Shown here one piece after another: positions 53,975 to 61,875 of a stretch of DNA of 64,000 nt. The notes beneath the pieces were generated by a model. The model was given only the letters and a program-made list of their open reading frames with translations. It ran no database searches and was not told the origin of the DNA. Made by a program: the position numbers and the translations under genes. The stretch is from Shumkonia mesophila (GTDB taxonomy: Bacteria > Pseudomonadota > Alphaproteobacteria > Rhodospirillales > Shumkoniaceae), in contig NZ_JAOTID010000002.1 of the NCBI RefSeq assembly GCF_026163695.1, positions 461,511 to 525,510 on the forward strand, given 5' to 3'. How positions within the stretch are numbered: the stretch's first letter is position 1; each line of letters opens with the position of its first letter.

Positions 53975-54925
53975 ATGGCCGGCCAGCGGACGGTAACGTT
54001 TTCGACGGTTCCCGAGGTCAAGACGATCGAGGATCTCTTCGCCATCGCCACCGCGATGGAGCACGAGGCGGCCACCCGCTACGCCGACCTCGCCGGCCGC
54101 ATGGAGCGCCAGGGCAACGGTTCCCTCGCCACCCTTTTCCGAAGGCTCGAAAAGGAGGAAAGCGGACACGAGGATGGCCTCGGCGCGTGGGCCGGCCGCC
54201 GTGGCATCGTGCCGTCGGCGCCTTTCCATTTCAGCTGGGACATGCCGGAAACCCTGACGGAACAGCAGTTCGCCGAAGCCGGCGGCGATTTTTTGGCGAC
54301 GCCGTGGCGGATTCTGGTCGTGGCGGCCGGCAACGAGGAACGCGCGTTTGCCTTCTACGCCAACATCGCCGCCAAGACGTCGGATCCGGATGTACGAACC
54401 TATGCCGAGGCGATGGCCCGCGAGGAACTGGATCATGTCGCCCTGTTGCGCCTGGAACGCCGGCGGGCGTGGCGCCGGGAGCACCCCGAACCGGCGGCCG
54501 AAAGTCCGGTCGAGGAGATTCCGGCCAGCCTCGGCGCCTTCGAGCGCCGCTGCCGCGACGCGGCCTTGGACACCGTGGGCCGGTGGCGGAACGCGGCGCG
54601 GGCGGCGGAAGCGGCAGGCGACGCCGTTACGGCCGAACTGTTCCTCACGCTGATCGGTGAAGAGGCGGCGCGCCTGCCAGGGGGCGCGCCGGCGGAGGAA
54701 GCCGCCGTCGCCACGCCGCATGGGGATCTGCGCGGCCTGGTGCAAGACGAGGCCCGCCGGGTCGAGGCATCCTACGATTTCATGATGGCTGTGGCGGAAA
54801 AGGCCGGCGACGAAACCCTGGTCGCCAGGGCGCAGGCGGAAGCGCGCGAGAAGCTGTCCCAGTTGGCCCGTCTCGGCGATCGTCTGGCCGCCCTCGGTGT
54901 GCGCCCTTCACACCCTCGGCTGTAA
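53975..54925 (+). CDS. Ferritin-like (rubrerythrin-type) di-iron protein
   Basis: 316 residues. Four-helix di-iron bundle in the first half: E29/E31 (AMEHEAATRY), E62-x-x-H65 (EESGHED), E121/E122 (NEERAFAFY) and E151-x-x-H154 (EELDHVALL), the standard ferritin/rubrerythrin ligand set. A C-terminal helical region of about 130 residues has no rubredoxin Cys pairs. Likely peroxide or iron handling. Start at 53975 chosen for GGAGGA. Divergent from nosR and close to its FNR box, so expression may follow anaerobic N2O respiration. Confidence 0.75.
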   Translation: MAGQRTVTFSTVPEVKTIEDLFAIATAMEHEAATRYADLAGRMERQGNGSLATLFRRLEKEESGHEDGLGAWAGRRGIVPSAPFHFSWDMPETLTEQQFAEAGGDFLATPWRILVVAAGNEERAFAFYANIAAKTSDPDVRTYAEAMAREELDHVALLRLERRRAWRREHPEPAAESPVEEIPASLGAFERRCRDAALDTVGRWRNAARAAEAAGDAVTAELFLTLIGEEAARLPGGAPAEEAAVATPHGDLRGLVQDEARRVEASYDFMMAVAEKAGDETLVARAQAEAREKLSQLARLGDRLAALGVRPSHPRL

Positions 54926-54935
54926 CGGCCGCCGG

Positions 54936-55889
54936 TCAGGTGGGTATCGAAGGGCCGGCGGGGCCCTCTGGCGCGGCGCTGTGGCTTTCGCGATAGGCGA
55001 TGTAGACGGTGCTGGCAAAGATGACCGCGCCGCCGATCCAGACCCAAAGTTCCGGCACCTCGCCGAAGAAGACGTAGCCGATGATGGCTGCCCACCCCAA
55101 CTTGGTGAAATCGACCGGCAGGACGGCAGTGGCGTCGGCCAGCCGAAAGGCCTGGGCACCCGCCATGTGCATCGCAGCGCCGATGGCGCCGACGCCGATC
55201 AGCCATCCCCAGGTGGCCGGCTCCGGCCATTGCCAGACGAACAGCGCCGGAATGAGCGAGAACGGCGTGATCAGCAGCCCGGCATAGGCGGCGATGGTGA
55301 AGGACGAATCGGTGCGCGACAGCCGCTTGATGACGATCAGAGCCAGGCCCCAGACGGCAGCAGAGACGAGCACCAACAGGGCGCCAAGGCTCATCGCCTC
55401 GGTGCCCGGCCGGATGATGATCAGCGCCCCGAAGAGGCCGGCGAGCAGGGCGGCCAGCCGCCGTGTCCGTAGTCTCTCGTGCAGGAACAGCACGGCGAAA
55501 AGCGTGGCGAACAGCGGCGATACGAAGCCGAGCGAGGCCACCTTGGCGAGCGGCGTGATTGCCAGCGCGTAGAAATGGGTGAGCATGGCGACGAGGTTGA
55601 GGAAGGCGCGCAGCGCGTGTCCGCCGATCTGGTGGGTCCTCAAGGGCTCCCAGCCGACGCGCAGCAGCCAGGGGGCCAGCACGACGAAGGCGAACAGGTT
55701 GCGGAAAAAGACAATCTCGAAGGGATGGAGGTCGGCCGAAAGATGGCGCACGACACCGGCCAGGCATCCCGATCCCAGTGCCGCCGCCAGCATGAACAGG
55801 GGACCGGCTGCCATCCTGGGGAAGCGCTCGAAGAGGGCCCTCGGGGAAGGCTGATCGTGGACAGCCGACGAGGGCTCGGGATCGGCCAT
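54936..55889 (-). CDS. EamA/DMT-family transporter
   Basis: 317 residues with about ten hydrophobic segments in two EamA repeats (FRNLFAFVVLAPWLL; VLPVDFTKLGWAAIIGYVFF). Metabolite exporters or importers of the drug/metabolite superfamily; substrate unknown. Start at 55889, preceded by GCGAGG. Converges with the ferritin-like gene, 10 bases apart. Confidence 0.85.
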   Translation of the reverse strand: MADPEPSSAVHDQPSPRALFERFPRMAAGPLFMLAAALGSGCLAGVVRHLSADLHPFEIVFFRNLFAFVVLAPWLLRVGWEPLRTHQIGGHALRAFLNLVAMLTHFYALAITPLAKVASLGFVSPLFATLFAVLFLHERLRTRRLAALLAGLFGALIIIRPGTEAMSLGALLVLVSAAVWGLALIVIKRLSRTDSSFTIAAYAGLLITPFSLIPALFVWQWPEPATWGWLIGVGAIGAAMHMAGAQAFRLADATAVLPVDFTKLGWAAIIGYVFFGEVPELWVWIGGAVIFASTVYIAYRESHSAAPEGPAGPSIPT

Positions 55890-55985
55890 GGAGCCTCGCA
55901 TCGGTGGGAGCGGAAGGTCGGGCCAACCTAGCACCCCGACGCCTCGCGGAAAAGCTTCGCCCGCCCCGTCGACGAACGTCCGGCT

Positions 55986-56348
55986 TCACGGAAGGTCGAT
56001 GGTCAGCGTTTTGCCGCCGTTGCCGTGCACCTTGTCGTGGGCGCGGATCTGCACCTGGCGAACGGCGGCGGGGACCCGCACGCCGCCGAGGGATCGGGTG
56101 AAAGGCTGCTCGTCCTCGTGGGGATGCAGCAGTTCCCGGCTGGCCAGGATGGTGCCATCGGCGGTCAGGATGTCCCAGCGATCGGCATAATGCTGCCAGC
56201 CCGTGTCGTCATGGCGGACGGCGACCTCGAACCGATAGGTTCCACCCCCTTCCCGATACGCCATGGCTTCCACCACGTCGGCCTGTCCGGCCCAGGTCGC
56301 GGTGGCTAACAGGGTTCCGCCAAGGGTGGCGGTCGGCAGGATTTTCAT
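55986..56348 (-). CDS. Small secreted His-rich protein of unknown function
   Basis: 120 residues with a short signal peptide (about 1-20, ending near TWAGQA). The mature part looks all-beta and has several His in short motifs (RHDDTGWQHYADRW, LLHPHEDEQPF, RAHDKVHGNGG), so a metal-binding or periplasmic role is possible. Family not recognised. GGGAGGA lies upstream of the start at about the right distance. Confidence 0.65.
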   Translation of the reverse strand: MKILPTATLGGTLLATATWAGQADVVEAMAYREGGGTYRFEVAVRHDDTGWQHYADRWDILTADGTILASRELLHPHEDEQPFTRSLGGVRVPAAVRQVQIRAHDKVHGNGGKTLTIDLP

Positions 56349-56520
56349 CTGGCACGTCCTCCCGGTTTATCCCTTTCCGGTATGGGAACCTTTCGCATGT
56401 CCGGCCACACACGTTGGCGTGAGAGCCGGCGGTTTTCGGCCATGCAAGAAATATGTTGCTATTTTGTTCTTGTTTATTATATGCTTTGTTCTCTTTCCAG
56501 CCACCCAGGAGGACGGTGCG
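56349..56520. other. Intergenic region with AT-rich plus-strand promoter-like segment
   Basis: 172 bases. From about 56445 to 56500 the sequence is T-rich. TTGCTA (56456-56461) is 16 bases from TATATG (56478-56483), a weak sigma70-like pair. AGGAGG follows near 56508-56513, just before the small frame at 56521. The minus-strand promoter of the secreted protein gene must also lie here. Confidence 0.4.
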
Positions 56521-56604
56521 ATGGCCTTGCGGCTTAGGGTTTCGGAATTCTCGTCGCTGACGCTCTGCTTTGCGGCCGCCTACGTATGGCTGCTGGTGGG
56601 CTGA
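56521..56604 (+). CDS. Putative 27-residue single-helix membrane peptide
   Basis: ATG to TGA encodes 27 residues: a short basic start (MALRLRVSEF), then a hydrophobic helix (LTLCFAAAYVWLLVG). An AGGAGG ribosome site sits at ideal distance and a promoter-like AT segment lies upstream. There is no neighbour on the same strand to explain such a site. Nothing else is known; it may be a real small membrane protein. Confidence 0.45.
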   Translation: MALRLRVSEFSSLTLCFAAAYVWLLVG

Positions 56605-56628
56605 GCCATTCCCCTGCCCGCCCCGGCC

Positions 56629-57021
56629 TCACGCTTCCGGCGGGACCGGGCGCTTTTTGCCGGCGGCGTCCAGCGCCACGTAGGTGAAGATCCCCTCGGT
56701 GACCTTGACGCGCTTGCCGGTATCCTGGCGCAGGGCCCAGGCTTCGAGGCGGATGGTGATCGAGGTGGTGCCCACCTTCTTGATTTCGGCATAGCAGCAC
56801 AGCACGTTTCCGACATGGACCGGCGCGTGAAAAACCATGCCCTCCACCGCGACGGTGGCGACCCGGCCGCGGGCCCGGCTGGTCGCGCAGGCGCCGCCGG
56901 CGATGTCCATCTGCGACATCAGCCAGCCGCCGAAAATGTCGCCGCTGGGATTGGTGTCGCGCGGCATCGCCACCGTGCGGGTGGTCAGTTCGCCGTGGGG
57001 GGTCGAGGGGTCGTCGCGCAT
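56629..57021 (-). CDS. Acyl-CoA thioesterase (YciA-like hotdog protein)
   Basis: 130 residues. DTNPSGDIFGGWLMSQMDIAG is the YciA/BFIT catalytic segment, with Asn and Asp in place, followed by VEGMVFHAPVHVGNVL. Hydrolyses acyl-CoA. Start at 57021; a TTG at 57069 would lengthen it by 16 residues. Confidence 0.87.
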   Translation of the reverse strand: MRDDPSTPHGELTTRTVAMPRDTNPSGDIFGGWLMSQMDIAGGACATSRARGRVATVAVEGMVFHAPVHVGNVLCCYAEIKKVGTTSITIRLEAWALRQDTGKRVKVTEGIFTYVALDAAGKKRPVPPEA

Positions 57022-57151
57022 GGCGGAAACGGGCTCCTTCGCCACAATATCTTGTGAGTTTGCCGTCAAGCCGGTACTGTATCACGCTTGCGAAAGCCGC
57101 CAAGCCCCAATCTGGCGAGGCGACTGCCATGGACTTTCCGGGAAACGGTGA

Positions 57152-59140
57152 ATGAACGATCTTTTTCAATTCGCGACGCCGCAGGACGCCAACTATTCGG
57201 CCAAGGACATCGAGGTCCTGGAGGGGCTGGAGCCGGTCCGCCGGCGCCCCGGCATGTACATCGGCGGTACCGACGAGACGGCGCTGCACCACTTGGTGGC
57301 GGAGATCCTGGATAATTCCATGGACGAGGCGGTGGCCGGGTTCGCCAACCGCATCGACATTGAAATGCAGGCCGGCGACGTGGTGACGGTGCGCGACAAC
57401 GGCCGCGGCATCCCGGTCGATCCCCATCCCAAGTACAAGAACAAGTCGGCGCTCGAGGTCATCCTCACCACGCTCCATTCGGGCGGCAAGTTCGGCGGCA
57501 AGGCCTACGAGACGTCGGGCGGATTGCATGGCGTCGGCCTGTCGGTGGTCAACGCGCTGTCCGACGAGCTTACCGTCGAGGTCGCCCGCGACCGTCGGCT
57601 GTGGCAGCAGCTCTACCAGCGCGGCCAGCCGAAGACGCAGCTCAAGGACCTGGGCGCGGTCCAGAACCGGCGCGGCACCACCATCACCTTCCATCCCGAT
57701 CCCCAGATCTTCGGGGATGCCGTGCATTTCCGGCCGGCCCAGCTCTACCGCCTGGCCCGCTCCAAGGCCTTTCTCTTCCGTGGCGTCGAAATCCGCTGGT
57801 CCTGCGATCCCGCCCTGCTCAAGGCCAACGATCCGATTCCGGCGCAGGAAACCTTCCATTTCCCCGGCGGGCTGGGCGACTACTTGGCCGGCGCCCTGGA
57901 AGGCCGCCGCACGGTGACGGAAACTCCCTTCGCCGGGCAGGCCAAGCTCAACGGCGAATCCGGGCGCGTCGAATGGGCCATCGCCTGGCCGGCCGACGAC
58001 GAGGACGGCTTCGCCAATTCCTACTGCAACACGGTGCCGACGCCGCAGGGCGGTACCCACGAGCAGGGGCTGCGCTCGGCCCTGATCAAGGGCCTCAAGG
58101 CCTATGCCGATCTGGTCAACAACAAGCAGGCGGCCAAGGTGACGCCCGAGGACGTTATGGGCACCGCCTGCGTCATGCTGTCGGTGTTCATCCGCGATCC
58201 CCAGTTCCAGGGCCAGACCAAGGAGCGGCTGTCCTCGCCCGAGGCTTCGCGTCTGGTCGAGGCGTCGGTGCGCGACCACTTCGACCATTGGCTGTCGGCT
58301 GCCCCGGCGATGGCGGAGGCGCTGCTGGCCAGCATCATCGAGCGGGCCGACGTCCGCCTGAAAAAGCGCCAGGACAAGCAGCTCAAGCGCCAGTCGGCGA
58401 CCCGGCGGCTGCGTCTTCCCGGCAAGCTGGCCGACTGCACCCACAATTCGGCGGCCGGCACCGAGATCTTCCTGGTGGAGGGCGATTCGGCCGGCGGCTC
58501 GGCCAAGCAGGGCCGCAACCGCCAAACCCAGGCCGTGCTGCCGTTGCGCGGCAAGATCCTTAACGTGGCTTCCGCCTCGGTCGACAAGATCCGCGAGAAC
58601 CAGGAACTGAGCGACCTTGTCGAGGCCCTGGGCTGCGGCGTCGGCGATGCCTACCGCGAGGAGGCGTTGCGCTACGAGCGCGTCATCATCATGACCGATG
58701 CTGACGTGGACGGCGCCCACATCGCCACTCTTTTAATGACGTTTTTCTTTAGGAAACTTCCAAAACTTATTGAAAACGGTCATCTTTTCGTGGCGATGCC
58801 TCCCCTGTACCGGATTACCCAAGGCGGCAAGACCGTGTATGCGCGCGACGACGCGCACAAGGACGAGATCATGCGGACGTTCCGCGACAACGCCAAGGTC
58901 GAGATCAGCCGCTTCAAGGGCTTGGGCGAGATGCCGGCGGCGCAGTTGCGTGAGACCACCATGAACCCCGACAGGCGCATTCTTCTCAGGGTCACGGTGC
59001 CCGACCTCAAGGCCGGCGATGACGCCGCCGCCGTCGAGGCGACGGCGGAGTTGGTGGAGTGCCTGATGGGCCGCAAGCCGGAATTGCGCTTCGCCTACAT
59101 CCAGGAGCACGCCCAGTTCGTCGACAACCTCGATGTGTGA
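57152..59140 (+). CDS. parE: DNA topoisomerase IV subunit B
   Basis: 662 residues. GHKL ATPase with EILDNSMDEAVAG, RDNGRGIPVD and GGLHGVGLSVVNAL; TOPRIM domain with LVEGDSAGGSAKQGR and DADVDGAHI. Pairs with ParC (not in window) to decatenate chromosomes. YKNKSALEVILTTLHSGGKF and the length fit ParE rather than GyrB. A 60-base run near 58729-58790 has unusual AT-rich codons. Confidence 0.95.
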   Translation: MNDLFQFATPQDANYSAKDIEVLEGLEPVRRRPGMYIGGTDETALHHLVAEILDNSMDEAVAGFANRIDIEMQAGDVVTVRDNGRGIPVDPHPKYKNKSALEVILTTLHSGGKFGGKAYETSGGLHGVGLSVVNALSDELTVEVARDRRLWQQLYQRGQPKTQLKDLGAVQNRRGTTITFHPDPQIFGDAVHFRPAQLYRLARSKAFLFRGVEIRWSCDPALLKANDPIPAQETFHFPGGLGDYLAGALEGRRTVTETPFAGQAKLNGESGRVEWAIAWPADDEDGFANSYCNTVPTPQGGTHEQGLRSALIKGLKAYADLVNNKQAAKVTPEDVMGTACVMLSVFIRDPQFQGQTKERLSSPEASRLVEASVRDHFDHWLSAAPAMAEALLASIIERADVRLKKRQDKQLKRQSATRRLRLPGKLADCTHNSAAGTEIFLVEGDSAGGSAKQGRNRQTQAVLPLRGKILNVASASVDKIRENQELSDLVEALGCGVGDAYREEALRYERVIIMTDADVDGAHIATLLMTFFFRKLPKLIENGHLFVAMPPLYRITQGGKTVYARDDAHKDEIMRTFRDNAKVEISRFKGLGEMPAAQLRETTMNPDRRILLRVTVPDLKAGDDAAAVEATAELVECLMGRKPELRFAYIQEHAQFVDNLDV

Positions 59141-59248
59141 GCATTAAATTTGCGTCATGATCGTCGGCCGCACTTCCGTTTCGGGGCGCCGCCGCCTATC
59201 TGAGCGTGGATCGGACCGAGCTGAGTTCGGGCATTCAGGAGACGTGAG

Positions 59249-59818
59249 ATGATGGCGCTTCGTCCCATGGCGGCCCTTGCCGCGGTGGCGGTCGTTGCTA
59301 CCGCCTGTACCGGCGAGATCATGACGAGCGAGCTGCATCGCCCCAATTCCGACAGCTTTTTTCGCTATAGCGCCGGTCGCGGCGAGATGCTGGCCGTCGT
59401 CGTCGGCAACCCCTTCCCCGTTTCCAAGGACGTGTTGGATCGCGTGGTGACGGACGCCATGCTGGGCAATCACAATGGGCCGATGACGCAATTCTCGACC
59501 AATCCGGGGCCGAAAGCCGACCACAACCAGCGCGTCGTCGTCGCCTTCAATACGCCGACGGCCATGCACCCAAGGTCTCTGTGCGGAAATCCCACCGCCA
59601 TCCCGACCGCCGCCGCGGAGGCCGGCAAGCTGCGCGCCGAGGTCGCCTTCTGCGTGGAGTCGGACCTTTATTCCGACGTCGACATCAGCATCCCGGCGGT
59701 GTCCTCGCCCAACGATCCCCGCTTCCGCCACATGATCGCCAGCGCCATGTGGGAACTGATCCCGACGCGCGATCCACTGAGCAGCAGCAACGACGACTGC
59801 TTCGGGCCCGGCTGCTGA
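59249..59818 (+). CDS. Lipoprotein of unknown function
   Basis: 189 residues. Signal peptide with lipobox VVATAC gives a predicted lipoprotein with Cys20 or so. The rest is soluble with scattered Cys, including SLCGNP and DDCFGPGC at the end. GGAGA precedes the start. Family not recognised. Convergent with argC, 3 bases apart. Confidence 0.7.
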   Translation: MMALRPMAALAAVAVVATACTGEIMTSELHRPNSDSFFRYSAGRGEMLAVVVGNPFPVSKDVLDRVVTDAMLGNHNGPMTQFSTNPGPKADHNQRVVVAFNTPTAMHPRSLCGNPTAIPTAAAEAGKLRAEVAFCVESDLYSDVDISIPAVSSPNDPRFRHMIASAMWELIPTRDPLSSSNDDCFGPGC

Positions 59819-59821
59819 GGC

Positions 59822-60793
59822 TCAATAGGCCGGGTTGACGACGCCGTCCAAGCCCGCCTCTTCCGTGAGGCCGAGCATCAGGTTGACGTTCTGCACCGCC
59901 TGACCCGAGGCGCCCTTGCCCAGGTTGTCGATCAGTCCCACGACCACGGCCTGTTCGCGCCTGGCGTTGCCGAAGACGTGAAGACGAAGCTCGTTGGTGC
60001 CGTTCACGGCTTCCGGCTCCAGTCCGCTCATCGCCGCCGTCTCTTCGAGCGCCGCCACCCTGACGAAGCGCTGCCCGGCGTAATGGGCGGCCAGCGCCGC
60101 GTGCACCGCCTCGGAGGTGACCGCGCCCGGCAGCGCCCACAGCTGCAACGGAACCTGCACAATCATGCCCTGGCGGAAGCGCCCGACGCTGGGCACGAAC
60201 AGCGGCCGGTGATCGAGGCCGCCCCACTTGCGGATCTCCTCGGTGTGCTTGTGCTCAAGCCCCAGCGCGTAGACGCGGAATGGCACCTCGGTGTAATCCG
60301 GCGCCGCCTTGTTCTCGAAGCTGGCGATCATCTTCTTGCCGCCTCCCGAATAACCCGAGATGGCGTTGATGGTGACCGGGAAGTCGGCGGGCACAAGACC
60401 GGCCGCCACCAGGGGATGCAGCATCGAGACGGCAGTGATGGCGTAGCACCCCGGATTGGTCACCCGCTTGGCTTGCGCGATGGCGGCGCGTTGGCCCGCG
60501 TCGTATTCGGGCATGCCATAGACCCAGCCGTCGGCGACCCGATGGGCGCTGCTGGCGTCGACCACCCGGGTGGCCGGATTATCGATCAGGGTCACCGCCT
60601 CGCGCGAGGCGTCATCGGGCAGGCAGAGGATGACGAGATCGGCGGCGTTCATGGCGTCGCGGCGCCGGGCCGTGTCCTTGCGCTCGGCCTCGGGCAGGCT
60701 GACAAGGGCGACGTCTTTCCGCCCCGCCAGCCGGGCACGGATCTGCAGGCCGGTGGTGCCGACCTCTCCGTCGATGAACACCTTGGGCGTCAT
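59822..60793 (-). CDS. argC: N-acetyl-gamma-glutamyl-phosphate reductase, type 2
   Basis: 323 residues, the shorter type 2 form. NADP-binding start FIDGEVGTTGLQIRARL, catalytic Cys in NPGCYAI, and ISGYSGGGKKMI. Third step of arginine synthesis. GGAGG upstream of the ATG at 60793. Confidence 0.93.
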   Translation of the reverse strand: MTPKVFIDGEVGTTGLQIRARLAGRKDVALVSLPEAERKDTARRRDAMNAADLVILCLPDDASREAVTLIDNPATRVVDASSAHRVADGWVYGMPEYDAGQRAAIAQAKRVTNPGCYAITAVSMLHPLVAAGLVPADFPVTINAISGYSGGGKKMIASFENKAAPDYTEVPFRVYALGLEHKHTEEIRKWGGLDHRPLFVPSVGRFRQGMIVQVPLQLWALPGAVTSEAVHAALAAHYAGQRFVRVAALEETAAMSGLEPEAVNGTNELRLHVFGNARREQAVVVGLIDNLGKGASGQAVQNVNLMLGLTEEAGLDGVVNPAY

Positions 60794-60882
60794 GGTTCGT
60801 CGCCTCCGTTCCGTCACTGCCCCTTTCGGGGACCAAAGAGATGCGCAAGGACATCCACGAAAACCAGCCAAAAATCAACCGT

Positions 60883-61788
60883 TCAATTGCCGCCCCCCGT
60901 CAGACGGCGGTGCAACAAGGCCGGCAGGCGGCCGTCGACCACCAGCAGCCCGAGGCCGATGACGGCCATGCCGGCGATCTCCACTGCGGTGATGGCCTCT
61001 CCCAGGAACAGGGCGCCGAGGAGCGAGGCGCTGACCGGGATGAGCAGGGTGACGAGCAGCACGTTCACCGCGCCGGCCGTCCGCAGGACCTGGAAATAGA
61101 GGATGAAACCGAAAGCGCTGCAAAGCACGCCGATGCCGAGCAGGCTCGCCACTCCGCCGGCCGACAGATGAAGAAACCGCGCTCCGTCGTGATAGGCGGC
61201 GAGCGGCAGGCACATCAGCGAAGACGCCAGTTGCATGCCGCAGGCGGCCACCGGCGGCGGGATGGTCGGGAAGCGCCGCCAGAAAAGGCCGGCGATGGCG
61301 TAGGACAGCGAGGCCAGCATCACCATCGCGCCGCCGGTCAGCGTGTCCGGACCGGCCGGATTGGCGGAGCCGATGCCGAACAGGACGGCGACTCCGGCGA
61401 CGCCCAGGACCACACCGACCAGCTTTTTGCCCGTCACGTTCTCGTCGCGGACCAGGAAGAAGGCCAGGATGGCGCCGAACAGCGGCGTCGTCGCGTTGAA
61501 GATCGAGGCCAGCCCGCTGTCGATGAAGGTCTGGCCGGAAGCGATCAGCGTGAAGGGAATGAAGTTGTTGAGGAAGCCCATCGCCAGGAAGGCCCGCCAG
61601 TGGCGCGCCAGGGCCAGCGTAAGCCCCTGCATCCTGAGGACCGCGTAGAGGACCAGGCAGCCGATCAGCACCCGCCCGAAGACGACGCCGAAGGGGCTGA
61701 GCTCGGCCAGCAGGACGGCGTTGAAGAAAAACGAACCGCCCCAGACGATCGAGAGCGTCACCAGCATGATCCAGGCGTTCAACGGCAT
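60883..61788 (-). CDS. EamA/DMT-family transporter
   Basis: 301 residues, about ten hydrophobic segments in two EamA repeats (LVTLSIVWGGSFFFNAVLL; VLLVTLLIPVSASLLGALFL). Probable amino acid or metabolite exporter; substrate unknown. Start at 61788; a longer in-frame form begins with a non-hydrophobic stretch. Confidence 0.85.
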   Translation of the reverse strand: MPLNAWIMLVTLSIVWGGSFFFNAVLLAELSPFGVVFGRVLIGCLVLYAVLRMQGLTLALARHWRAFLAMGFLNNFIPFTLIASGQTFIDSGLASIFNATTPLFGAILAFFLVRDENVTGKKLVGVVLGVAGVAVLFGIGSANPAGPDTLTGGAMVMLASLSYAIAGLFWRRFPTIPPPVAACGMQLASSLMCLPLAAYHDGARFLHLSAGGVASLLGIGVLCSAFGFILYFQVLRTAGAVNVLLVTLLIPVSASLLGALFLGEAITAVEIAGMAVIGLGLLVVDGRLPALLHRRLTGGGN

Positions 61789-61875
61789 CGGGCGGCTTCT
61801 CCAGTCGGTCGGTCGGGCAGTCTGCCTTCCGGCGGTGGGCCGGTCCATCCGCTTCTTGCACGTGAACCTTGAGTT

